The position numbers and the translations under genes were made by a program. 64,000 bases of DNA from Tethya wilhelma (lineage: Eukaryota > Porifera > Demospongiae > Tethyida > Tethyidae), in contig CAXIPT010000008.1 in the NCBI GenBank assembly GCA_964030475.1, positions 1,491,634 through 1,555,633 of the forward strand. The letters run 5' to 3'. The notes beneath the pieces are model-generated. The model had not been told where the DNA came from. It saw only the letters and a program-made list of their open reading frames with translations, and ran no database searches. Each line of letters starts with the position of its first letter. Position 1 is the first letter of the stretch. Shown piece after piece: positions 48,981 to 59,465 of the stretch.

Positions 48981-50636
48981 TTAAGAATCAACAAAACAGC
49001 TTTTGCCTGCTTTAGTAGCACAGAAACACGATGATCTGATCTTTACATCAGCTCTAACACTGGCTATTTTATATTTGGTATACATTATATTTCCTTCTTC
49101 TGTTTTGTTTTGCTGATTCAGTGCCTGATGGAGTCCAAATAAAGCCCAAAGGTTGTTTTTGTGGAATAGGAGGTCTTCACGATAGACCTCCTCTGCTTCA
49201 GCAGCATGCCCTTGCTCTAGCAAGAGAGCACCCAAAGCATGTCTTGCTGGCATCATCCAGCCCCATCGATCATCATATTTTAATCTTTTGTCTCGCTTCA
49301 CAGCTATTCGGAGGTGCTGATAAGCCACCTCATAATTCCCTTTATGGTACTCAATTTCTCCTTCAAGGATAGCCTCAGCAACATTTAGAATACCGGTGTG
49401 GTCCTCATTATTGATCAGTACTTGTTTATTTGTCATCAAAAACTTTCCTTCAAGTGATTTATCACGAATAGCTTGTTGGAATTTCTTGCGCTCACCATTA
49501 GCTTCCTATAATGCAGCAAAAGCAACTCCACGAGCATAGTGTGACACTGCAATCACAGCTGGATAGAGCTGCTTATCTTCTTTCATGGGACGAGTAACAA
49601 TCTCTTCCCAGCGACCAAAACGGACCAAAACATGCCATGGAATGCTAGCAAATGCATCTAAAAATTTTGGCCCAACTTCACTCACAGAGCAAGTCACTGC
49701 ATCATTTCCAAGTTGTTTCTCTGCAGCTTCAGCAAGACTCAGTGCTGTAGAGAACTGTCCATCAAACATTGCAGCCAAGGCTCCAAAATGGTAGTTGTGC
49801 ATTCGATAAACCTTGTAAAACTCGTTATCAAAACCAGTTTGCGTGACATAAGTTTCATCTGCAGCAATAGCTCTCTAAGACTTGTTGATATCTACAGCTT
49901 TGTCATAGTGGCCTAGCCACATCTCAATATGACTGGGCATGTGAATGAGATGACCTTGGCCTGGGACTCGGGTACGTAGCACTTTGGCAGCTGGCAGAGC
50001 TCTTTCTGGATCTGGAGACAGCTCCATTGTGTGAATATAGAAATGACATAGACCGGGATGAGTAGGACTAATTTGGAGAGCTTTTTCAAGAACAGTTACC
50101 AGTTCTTCAGTTTCCGGAATGGCTGGCTTAATGTCTGGAAGTGATGTCCACAGCTCCCAGGGGGCAATCATCATCAGAGCCTCTGCAAATAGAGCAGCAA
50201 TGTCAGTATCTTCCTCAAATTGGTGATAGACTTCTCTCATTGCACTAGCATACTGGCTTGTAGATTCTTTTGAAATCTTTTTGGTATCCTTGGAGAATCT
50301 TAGACCGTGAGCATTGATCAGAGCAGTCTCCCACTGTAAACCAGGACTCTCAAGCTCCTGAGTCACCATCTCCAAAGCCTTGTCTGTTTCTTCATAACTT
50401 TTACTCACATCAAGACCAATTAAGTTATTAATATTTGGAGCATAGCAGTAGGCAATGTACAAATGAGCAATAGCACAGTTCTTATCAAAGCTGAGTGCTT
50501 TCTGAAAACATCTGATAGCATCTTCGTGATTAAATCCATACATTTGTGAGATTCCTCTGTCCATCCACTCCTGGCACTTAACAGAAGAGGTGGTTACGGT
50601 CTTTTTTACGCATAGTTCTAGGGACAAGTGAGCCAT
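48981..50636 (-). pseudogene. Bacterial-type TPR protein gene, intronless, two in-frame TAG codons
   Basis: One reading frame of 552 codons runs from ATG at 50636 to the stop at 48981, interrupted only by TAG at codon 254 (49875-49877) and TAG at codon 378 (49503-49505). Sequence on both sides stays in frame and family-like. The TPR helices are DRGISQMYGFNHEDAIRCFQKAL, split as DRGISQMYGFN and HEDAIRCFQKAL. Then come APWELW, HPGLCHFYIHTMELS, HLIHMPSHIEMWLGHYDKA, MHNYHFGALAAMF, RHALGALLLEQGHAAEAEEVYREDL (RHALGALLLEQG then HAAEAEEVYREDL) and a final RADVKIRSSCFC. The MPSHI, HNYHF and terminal Cys motifs characterise a TPR family common in bacteria and some fungi. Lack of introns and this affinity raise a transfer origin, as inference. 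Because both lesions are the same codon and nothing else is damaged, recoding or recent inactivation are both possible. Confidence 0.75.
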
Positions 50637-50701
50637 TCTTCAACTATTAGTGATGAGCGCAACATGTGAACATTCGGCTGCGTCGAGTGTAAGCATAGAT
50701 A

Positions 50702-51951
50702 TGTCACTGGAATTTTGGTCCTGAAAATTTTGGTCCCCCGGACCAAAATTTTCAAGGAATTATCTGAAATTTTTGGTCCCGGCCCATTTTTTTCAGAATT
50801 GTACATTGAAAATTTTGATCCCCCACTGAAAATTTTGGTCCTAGGTGTGCGCTACCCCAGACCATAATTTTCAGCCTACCAATTAAAAGTTTTGGTCTGG
50901 GACCAAATTTTTCAGATGTGGTCCCTGAAAAAATATTGTCCCCCTACTGCCCCTAGCCAGAATGGCTATATGCATACTGCGGTACTGTTGTTAGTGGTAG
51001 GAAGCTTTCAGAGTTGAGAGCTGTGTTTTTATATTAGATGCTAATGATAATTTTCATAATTAAACAAACTATGAACAGTACAAAAAGTATAATTTGAAGA
51101 ACAAAAAGAGGAGGCTTGGATGGTGATCGATCAATTGAAAATGGTTGCAGCTGAAGCTTGCCAGATCAAACGGAGTTTGTATTCTCTTTTCTTTTTCCTT
51201 AAATCTGCATCTCCTAGGTCTAGCTGTTGCACCAGGGAAACTGAATCTTGGAGGTAACAGCCTCCTCTATAATATGGCATCCATGCAAATATGTTAGGAT
51301 GATGTTTTGTAGTTGCAGAACTTGATACCAGAGATCCGTGAGTGGCATTGCAATGGTTCAAATTCAAATCAATGCAGCAAACCCATATTATGTAATGAGT
51401 GGTAGATTTATTCATGGCTTTGTCCTTTGTGTTCAAAGTAATGATACTGTTTACTACTGAAATTGTGTTTATATTGTTTATCGGTCAATCGGAGGCAATC
51501 AAGCATTTGACTGGATATCTGTGTGTAACTATGTTACTTTTTTTTTGTTTTATGACTGATTTTGATATGCTATTAATGGTAAACTGAGTTGATTTGGTAA
51601 GAATTGTTTTAGTGAAAAGTTGATGTATATTGACTTGTGGAAAGTTGTACTTAGAAGATGATCACGTGCACGTCAGTGGGAGTTGTGTGCTGCCGCCACC
51701 AGGTACAGGGTCTGTCAGTGTGAAGGTTCATGGAACTGCAACAGAGTTTGTAGAGTCTACTCTTACATTTACTTAGACTTGTTCTACCCAGAAGTATCTT
51801 ATAACAGAGTCTATAAAGCAGCCTGTGGCTAGTGAGAACTTCTTTCATACTCGGACCAAAATTTTCAGGGTAGGACCAAATTTTTCGGTGATTCGCGAAA
51901 ATTTTGGTCCGCCCGGATCAGAATTTTCGCCGGACCAAAATTTCCGTGACA
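50702..51951. mobile_element. 1.25-kb foldback element with GATA target duplication
   Basis: The ends are TGTCACTGGAATTTTGGTCC and its near-complement ..GGACCAAAATTTCCGTGACA. They are flanked by GATA at 50698-50701 and 51952-51955. The duplicate of this flank at 40620-40720 has a single GATA (TATC at 40652-40655 on the plus strand) and no element, so the boundaries are confirmed by an empty site. The first 250 bp and last 120 bp hold many direct and inverted copies of GGACCAAAATTTTC. The central 0.9 kb is AT-rich with no transposase. The superfamily is unknown. Confidence 0.85.
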
Positions 51952-51955
51952 GATA

Positions 51956-52565
51956 CTACCATGGATATTATAGCTCTCGGAACTAGCTCTCGGAACCGAG
52001 AGCTATAGTACCTACTACACACTTCCGGAAGTTAAGTGTGTAGTATTAATGGTACCATGGGACGTGTTACATTCGCTGGGGATGTATAAATATATTCGCG
52101 CTCAGAATCGGATAAAAATACGCGATCACAGTCGTGTTATATTTTATGTTTATGATTCCCCCCCTCCCCCCATCCCTCCTCTCCACTCACCATTATTATT
52201 CCATTATTTATATTTATTATTTTTTTGATTGATAGCTGGCATGATTATAATTTATAGTAATAATTATAATAATTATAAACAGTTAGTGCTAGGTCTAGGG
52301 TAGTTTTAATGCTGTAGATATTATCTATGATAATGGACGTGTATTACACTTATTATGCTGATCAAGTTCAGGGCAGAACCCCCTATCATTAATTGTGAAC
52401 ATAATAATAAGACAGATTCATACAAGTTACACAATAATGTAAGATTAAATTTGGACTCAATTCATGAAGCTATAGTGAATTAATTAGTCAACGAAAATTA
52501 AACAACACACAGCAATATTTATCATGGCCGTGCCTCATTGTCACTAAAATCTCTTGTATGGCCTC
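51956..52565. other. Intergenic, start of a segment repeated near 55170
   Basis: A hairpin on CTACACACTTCCGGAAGT lies at 52013-52040. From about 52075 (GGGGATGTATAAATATATTCGCGCTCAGAATC) the sequence matches 55159 onward with a few percent divergence. No gene. The motif here is quoted from a longer match. Confidence 0.55.
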
Positions 52566-53111
52566 TTAATCTGTGTCACTACAAGAAGATGCTAAGTATG
52601 GTTTAAGCTGTATACTCTCTTCATCCTTGCTTTTAGAAGCTGTGACCCCGTTCCTCATCAATAATGTGTTGTGCTCATCTGTTCTAGTATACTTGGGGCC
52701 AATGTGTTTATAGAACACAAATAACAATATTAACACCAATAATAGTGTCCCACTCTTCACAGACATGACAGCATACGTATGCTTGTTTGTTACTTCATAT
52801 GTCCAGTCACCTGTATGAAAAGTTATTAAACAGGTTCATTTTCCAAATATTGGATCTCCATACATGCAGAGAATAGAAGTGTTTCTGGATGGTTCTGAGC
52901 TTCATGGATATTTGCTAGTACTCACGGGAGGTTGATTCAAGGTATAGAAATGGTAGATACCTCATTTAAGTAAGTTAGTGAGTTGAAATTGGGAGCTTAA
53001 CAAAAATGATTTATTAAAACTTTATACAATGTCATCAAAATTAATTATTAACTTACTCCATAATGGAGAGATGATTCTTGACAGTCCACTGGATACAAGA
53101 ATAGAACCCAT
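52566..53111 (-). CDS. 99-aa single-span membrane protein, copy 1
   Basis: Two exons, 53057-53111 and 52566-52810, join in phase to give 99 aa. The protein begins MGSILVSSGLSRIISPLW, continues SDWTYEVTNKHTYAV, has one strong membrane span (GTLLLVLILLFVFYKHIG, about residues 39-56) and a polar Ser/Asp-rich tail ending SSCSDTD. I do not recognise the family. Copy 2 (55677-56226) has the same structure with a handful of substitutions and no stop or indel, which supports a real gene. The first exon has no clear signal peptide, so topology is uncertain. Confidence 0.6.
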
Positions 53112-53122
53112 TACAACTCCCT

Positions 53123-53125
53123 GTT

Positions 53126-53207
<82 letters not shown>
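53123..53207. repeat. (GT)n microsatellite ending at an N
   Basis: A GT run with GTAT interruptions ends at the single N at 53208. The contig broke in the microsatellite. Confidence 0.95.
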
Positions 53208-53208
53208 N

Positions 53209-53640
53209 AACAGCTTGGCATAGAATTCGGTTGTTGGAAACTAAATGAAAGTGAATTATAATTATTTCTGTAAAATTTGTACGTTATGGTATTCTTGTTC
53301 CTATAAATTATATAGGTCTAGTTTTTACATATAATGTCTTCAGAATTCTCTTGTTTTTCTGTGATAAAATACATAAGTCAGAACCAGTAGGAAACACTCA
53401 GTGTTGAACCACATGATTTTGAAACTAACAAGAGTGATATTTACTAATAGGTGAAATACACATCACAATATATAGGTGCAAAAATTTTTGCATAGTATTA
53501 GATGCATGAATTAAAACAACAACAATAAGCTCAGATAAAATACTTGTAGTAAAAACTATGACATCAAAATTAATGAGAAAAAGTTGTTTGTGCCCGGTCA
53601 CGGGGGAGTCCAAGACTCGAGATCACCATTCACAGTCACT
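53209..53640 (+). pseudogene. Third sulfite oxidase 3' fragment
   Basis: It begins immediately after the N with the codons for TAWHRI, the last motif of sulfite oxidase, then a diverged tail and stop (near 53243). About 390 bp of 3' flank match SUOX copy 1 (40218-40620). The missing upstream part is beyond the contig end, so the fragment may be the tail of a full gene in another contig. Confidence 0.8.
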
Positions 53641-55676
53641 ATATCAAAACTGCGTACAGGGATCCCAGTCTAGTGGCTGACCTCATATTGGACCATCACA
53701 AGTGCATGGAAATCAACATTACGACATCCTCGAACAGCATTCCGCGAAACTTTTCGCGATCTTCGCTCGAAAAGTTTAGAGATCGTCTTTTCGCGCGGAA
53801 AAAATTACTCCTTTGCGACCCGACTACGTTTGTATGGACATTATTATGATGTAAAAGTGCGTAGCCCCCTTTCCAAATGAAATCAAATATTTATCTATAG
53901 CATTAACACAGCAATGATATTTTCAAGGGCACTCGCGCGATCGGTTTAGATTTAATATGAACGCTCTGGATCTATAAACAGCAGTAGCTAGTCATTGTTC
54001 AAATCATAGTATGAATTTGCAGTGTTTAGAAAGAAAAGGTAAGCCTAAGATAAACTTCTAATTATATACTGACTAGTGAGTTTAGCTCACCACTGCACAA
54101 TTTTTGTAAATGTAGAAAGTTCATCATCACTTCGATAGACCTGGCATGATATAGGGGGGTATGTTCCATTTTTTGATATGCTTATAACCAGTTATTAGCA
54201 GTTAAAAGGTTATAAAATTATTTTGTCTTGATTGATCTACATCACAGTGGTACTGCGATGTGATGTCACGTTGTAACAGGTTAAAACAGGTTATAGTAGA
54301 TTATAATGGGTTATTAGAGGTTACAGTGGGTTACAATGTGTTGTATAGGTTGTAACAGATTAAAACAGGTTATAGTGGGTTATTAGAGGTTACAGTGGGT
54401 TACAATGTGTTGTATAGGTTGCAACAGATTAAAACAGGTTATAGTGGGTTATAAGAGGTTACAGTGGGTTANCTGTGCTACAGTAGTAATCAGATTCGAT
54501 ATTCATGACCAACCGGAATTGACACCCACTTACAATACACGTTGCGGTGTTACCAGATTCTGGTAACAGGGAACAAAAAGTAATTCACCAGACTCTCCCT
54601 TTCCCTGCGGAGAGTCTGGCTAGCGAGACTAGTGCAGGGTTGCAGAAGAAGCTGATGGTACTCAAAGCTAGTTCATTTAATGACGAACTTGGCATGCAAG
54701 TTTCAGATCTTAGCTGTTAATATTTCTTGAGTTTCTCATCTAACCGAAAATGGTGTCGAAAAGTCCAAAAAATGTTCATTGAAAGTGATGTGTATGCTTT
54801 TAGCCAACCAAAATCCTGCCCAAGATGGACAAACTGGTGATCAAAGTTCTGTGTAAAGTTGTAGACCTTAGCTGTAAACGGTCGTCATTTTCTCACCTAA
54901 CATATTTCCCGGAAAAGCTTCATATTGGAAGCTATATCTCTGCACCTAAAGGTTGCCATGACAACATATTGAGTAATTGTTATAGAGTAATGACCCATAT
55001 TGATGAATATCAAAAAAAAAAAATTAATTAAAGATGCTTTGTTTGGGAATTATTATATTATGCATAATCCCAAATGGGGAATTCTACTCTATATATAGAC
55101 TTGCAATTAAGCACTGTATAGTGAGCATTCGGTTGCATCGAGTGCAAGCATTCACTAGCGATGTATAAATATATTTGCGCTCAGAATCAGATAAAAATAC
55201 GCGATCATGGTCATGAAATGATTATAATTATAACACAAGCGTATTAGCCTCTTCCCCAGGCCCTGTGGGACAAGACTAATCTTTGATGCATGTGTTTGTC
55301 TCACAATAAAAATAGTAATATTATAATAACTATAGACAGTTAGTGCTAGGTCTAGGGTAGTTTTAATGCTGTAGATATTATCTATGATAATTATTATATG
55401 CTGATCAAGTTCAGGGCAGAAAACCTCATATCATTCTGAACATAAGACAGACTCATCATACAAGTTACACGATACATTTATTGGACTCAATTCATGATTC
55501 TTTAGTGAAGTAAAATTAATTAGTTAATGAAAACTAAACAACACAGCTGTTAATCATGCACTCACAAAAAGAAAAAAAAAAGAATAATATGGAGAGGAGG
55601 GGTGGGGAGTCATAAAACATAAAAACAATATTTATCATGGCAGTGGCTCATTGTCAGTGAAATTTCTTGTATCTTC
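53641..55676. other. Intergenic, with hairpins and a minisatellite
   Basis: A GC-rich palindromic patch lies at about 53740-53805 (GCGAAACTTTTCGCG). A GGTTA-rich minisatellite is at 54260-54471 and a hairpin at 54588-54620 (AGACTCTCC..GGAGAGTCT). The segmental repeat of 52075-53200 starts near 55159. No gene. Confidence 0.5.
54262..54471. repeat. Minisatellite, about 70-75-bp unit, GGGTTA-rich
   Basis: Nearly three units of a sequence built from AGGTTATAGTGGGTTATTAG, AGGTTACAGTGGGTTACAAT and GTGTTGTATAGGTTG. The array ends at the N at 54472, so its true length is unknown. GGGTTA is the animal telomere hexamer, but here it is diluted in a longer unit. Confidence 0.85.
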
Positions 55677-56226
55677 TTAATCTGTGTCACTACAAGAAGA
55701 TGCTAAGTATGGTTTAAGCTGTATACTCTCTTCATCCTTGCTTTTAGAAGCTGTGATCCCATTCCTCATCGATAACTTGTTGTGTTCATCTGTTCTAGTT
55801 GACTTGGGGCCAATGTGTTTATAGAACACAAATAACAATATTAACACCAATAATAGTGTCCCACTCTTCACTGACATGACAGCATACGTATGCTTGTTTG
55901 TTACTTCATATGTCCAGTCACCTGTATGAAAAGTTATTAAACAGTTTCATTTTCACATGTAATCTCCAAATTTGGATCTCCATACATGCAGAGAGTATAG
56001 AAGTGGTTCTGAACTTCATGGATATTTGCTAGTACTCACGGGACGTTGATTCAAGGCATAGAAATGGTAGATACCTCACTTAACTAAGTTAGTGAGTTGA
56101 AATTGGGAGCTTAACAAAAATGATTTATTAAAACTGTATACAATGTCATCAAAATTAAATTATTAACTTACTCCATAATGGAGAGATGATTCTTGACAGT
56201 CCACTGGATACAAGAATAGAACCCAT
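55677..56226 (-). CDS. 99-aa single-span membrane protein, copy 2
   Basis: Exons 56172-56226 and 55677-55921 have the same lengths and phase as copy 1. Differences in the second exon are few: Tyr to Ser, Thr to Lys, Leu to Ser and Val to Ile. All preserve the frame. The span and the SSCSDTD end are kept. The flanking DNA is also duplicated (about 55159-56280), so this is a segmental duplicate or an allelic contig placed in tandem. Confidence 0.6.
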
Positions 56227-56234
56227 TACAACAC

Positions 56235-56281
<47 letters not shown>

Positions 56282-56907
56282 ATGTGTGTGTGTGTGTGTG
56301 TGTGTACTTCCATGCATCTTAAATTGTGTGAATGTGTGTATGAGTATTCACAAAAATTAATCGTGGACAGTGTGCATAATTATTATGACTGTGTGTGCAT
56401 GTATGAATGTTTGCCATTGCCAAGCAATCAAGGTTTTTATAGGCTAATTGCCAGTTACTGGATGGGTGGAGGTGATAATAGAGTAGCAAGGGGTCACAGG
56501 GGGTCAATGGAAAACAAACAAATTGCATGGCCTACCGAGCACTTGACCATGCATTGCACTTAAGGGATAATTATGCAACTATAATTAATTTTGTGTGTGT
56601 GTGTATGTGTGGAAGTTACTATGTAAGCAACGCACTGCATGTGAGTATAGTATTACAGTGGGAGTACAAAACTGTAGGGAGAGTATACTATTCTACTGTT
56701 ACTGTAGTAACATGTGATAGCTTTGAAAAAGTTACAGTGTAAACTGACTATACTCTAGCAAACTTTGGTTGCTAAGCATTGGCAAACAATCAGGCCCCAG
56801 CTTGTAGCCCTCATGCATGCTGTCCACTTGAAGTCACGTAACTATATTGTGTGTGTGTGTGTGTGTGTGTGCCACTGTGTGTGTGTATGCCACTGTGTGT
56901 ATGTGTG

Positions 56908-56950
<43 letters not shown>

Positions 56951-57178
56951 AATGTGCGTATGTGTGTATGTGTGGGCATGTGTGTGCATGTGTGTGCAAC
57001 ACTGTTCACAAGTTCATAATTGACAAAATAATTGACATAATTTTCATGCATGCTTAGAAGCATGGCACTGCATGTGGTCTCTGAAGTCTTTATTGCACCA
57101 ACTAGCTGTTAATAATGCATAATGGTAACTATAATGGATAGCCATGAACTAACTTCATATTAATTATTGCATACTAAC
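56227..57178. other. Microsatellites and a MITE
   Basis: GT runs lie at 56237-56305 and 56850-56945, and a MITE at 56410-56786. I see no gene. Confidence 0.6.
56410..56786. mobile_element. MITE with TTTGCCAATGC-type ends
   Basis: The left end TTTGCCATTGCCAAGCAA and the right end, complement TTTGCCAATGCTTAGCAACC, are inverted repeats. The left half aligns with 3195-3375 (CATTGCCTAGCAACCAAAGT, TTTTTATAG, TAATTG.CAGTTACTG, ACCATGCAT). A related end occurs at 63055-63080. It is a dispersed non-autonomous family. Confidence 0.65.
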
Positions 57179-57661
57179 CTGATAATCAGTTGGTGTGTAG
57201 TCAGATGCAATAATGTTTATTAGAACTGGGATTATGGGTAGAACTGCCATGATCATCGTCCAACCAACGCACAATTGTACAAAGTATAGAGTGACTGTTG
57301 AATACTGTTACATCTCTGTGTGCAGTCAGTACAGTACTTTCCGGTAATACGAGATCTGGGGTTCCAATAACAAGTATGTTCTGGTGTACATGCATTCACA
57401 CATAAATCAGTGATCTGAGTGACGGTTAGGTTTTCAAAATTGTTTAAGTACTTTTGACTCATGGAATTCTCAATAGCAAAAGATGAGTTACTACTTCTTT
57501 TCATTGTGTTGTTGGCTTCTTGGCTATGGCGAAAGTTTAGGCATGGATTGTCACCACTAATTGCTTGCCAGTCGGACATTATGATCCCTCCAATGATTGC
57601 ACTGCAGATTGCTCCGGCCAACATTTTTCGGTTATCAATGGCAAATGCCTTAACAACAGCA
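57179..57661 (-). pseudogene. Single exon of a membrane transporter-like protein, frameshifted
   Basis: The exon lies between an acceptor at 57662 and a donor at 57178. It encodes a membrane span (KMLAGAICSAIIGGIIM), then an extracellular-type loop with six to eight cysteines (LCVNACTPEHTCYWN, GKYCTDCTQRCNSIQQSL), then a second span (MIMAVLPIIPVLINIIA). The second span is in a different frame from the loop. The shift lies within about 57258-57275. The Cys-rich loop between spans resembles a poorly characterised MFS-type transporter group in invertebrates, but this call is weak. A TAA microsatellite adjoins the acceptor. I could not find neighbouring exons. Confidence 0.4.
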
Positions 57662-59081
57662 CTACAGTAATAATAATAATAATAATAATAATAATGTGCG
57701 TTTAGGTGGGTGCAAGTAGTAACAAAAGATAATGACAGTTTCATTGTGCACAAGTTTAGCACTTTAGGTACCATAATAATTATACCATACTGGTCTGTAA
57801 CATTACAAAAGTTAGGAGTAAATTGCTGCACTCAAATTGGCAAAGGTATAAGTTTCAAGTTTTGCGTGGATAGCGATAAAGACGGAGATTGATTAATATT
57901 AATGGAGAAATTGCATAGATGGTCACTGAGCAGAATCTTAAGTCAACATGCCAGCAGAAAAATGATTTTCCTCATAAGGCATTGCACACGTGGCAATATA
58001 CTGTTTGGAAGAACAGACACTCATTTGTACCACTTCCCAGTCACCAGCAACCAGCATCATCTGGGCCTTTAATGATAGGGTTATACCTTTCAGTAGCAAT
58101 TATTAGGCAATTATATAGTTTATGATTGGCTGCATGTTATTCTTAGAATATCTAATAGTTGTTCTTGTGGAAATAAGTACAACTTAATGATCCGGTAATT
58201 CCAGTACCATGAGTACTTTCCGACACATTTTTCAGATTTTAACTAGCCAATATAGTGTCAGCCTGCCAGGGCCATGACCAGTGTAATTATACCCATTAAT
58301 GATAACTTTTAGTTCAATTGAAAAAATAAACTGATAATACTCAGCTGCATGCAGCAAACGTTTTGTCAGCTATTCACATGGCTGTCATTATCAGTGCAAA
58401 CAGAATATTAAAATACGCTCAGATGATGCATACAACTGCAGTTTATTGATTGATATAGTGTATTATCATACGTACGGTAGTACGTATAGCAGGAATGGGC
58501 CGACTGTCCCATAGACACAATACAAAATGTTACTCACTATAAAAATCTAGTCAAACAAAATTAAGCCTTCAAAGTTACTCAGAGGCTCTCAGTGATCGAC
58601 ATATTACCAACTGCATGCAAGGCCTAAAGCTGGCAAAAACTTTCCATAGCACTCGCGTAGAGAGCGCTAGTGGGAAGCCACCATAGTGCCATTTTTGTTC
58701 CTCTAACTTACGTACGTACGTACGTACGTACGTACTTCCTAACTGACTTACTTGAAAAGCATTTCCAGAGAACCAAAATGTGTTGGGCCAATTTTGACAG
58801 CACAAAGTAACTCCTTTTCATAGGTACTACATTCCTTGATACTCGTTTTAGTCACAAATTAGCCTAAGCAAAAACTAGAAAGCTTTGAAACTGAGAGTAT
58901 AAATTCATGTACTTCAATGTAGCCATTTTCCTGTAGAGTTCGAAGGTCATTAATTATCCACGTGGCATTTTAATGTGCATGCACATTTAGCAGACAATGT
59001 AGCTTCTACTCAGATAACTCAAGCTTTTTGTAGGGACTAACCAGTCTCCACACTGTAGTGTTGAAAAAAGTGAATGAACAA
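57662..59081. other. Intergenic
   Basis: It holds an (ATA)n run at 57667-57694 and an (ACGT)n run at about 58709-58735. The rest is AT-rich with no gene I can support. Confidence 0.5.
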
Positions 59082-59454
59082 GTAGTAAAAATTTTCAAGC
59101 AATGTAGGAATGGGCAGTGCTGTAAAAAGCATTGGAACAAGGAATGGTCTCAATTTCGGCACATGACTACTTCATTTTTTGTGCCCAAGTCTTGGCCAGT
59201 AATCTAATCCTGCCTGCTATACTTTATTCTACTTTTTAGCCAAATGATATAAGATTGGCAGGAATTTGAACCATTAAAATGTGAGCTATTCAAGTACAGA
59301 TCATGCATTCTTTGAACCATTTACAATTAGCTATGAGAGATCAAAAATGAAAATGAAGTAGTCATGTGCCGAAATTGAGACCATTCCTTGTTCCAATGCT
59401 TTTTACAGCACTGCCCATTCCTACATTGCTTATTTTTTGGAAAATTTTTACTAC
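59082..59454. mobile_element. Foldback MITE, second full copy
   Basis: Same element as 36267-36664, with the same arms and ends. It abuts the first recognisable codons of the transposase relic that follows. Confidence 0.85.
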
Positions 59455-59465
59455 TTGTCCTTACA

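Noticed and set aside
56765..57063. Frames with Cys/Val or His/Thr runs around GT repeats
   Set aside because: Pure microsatellite translation.
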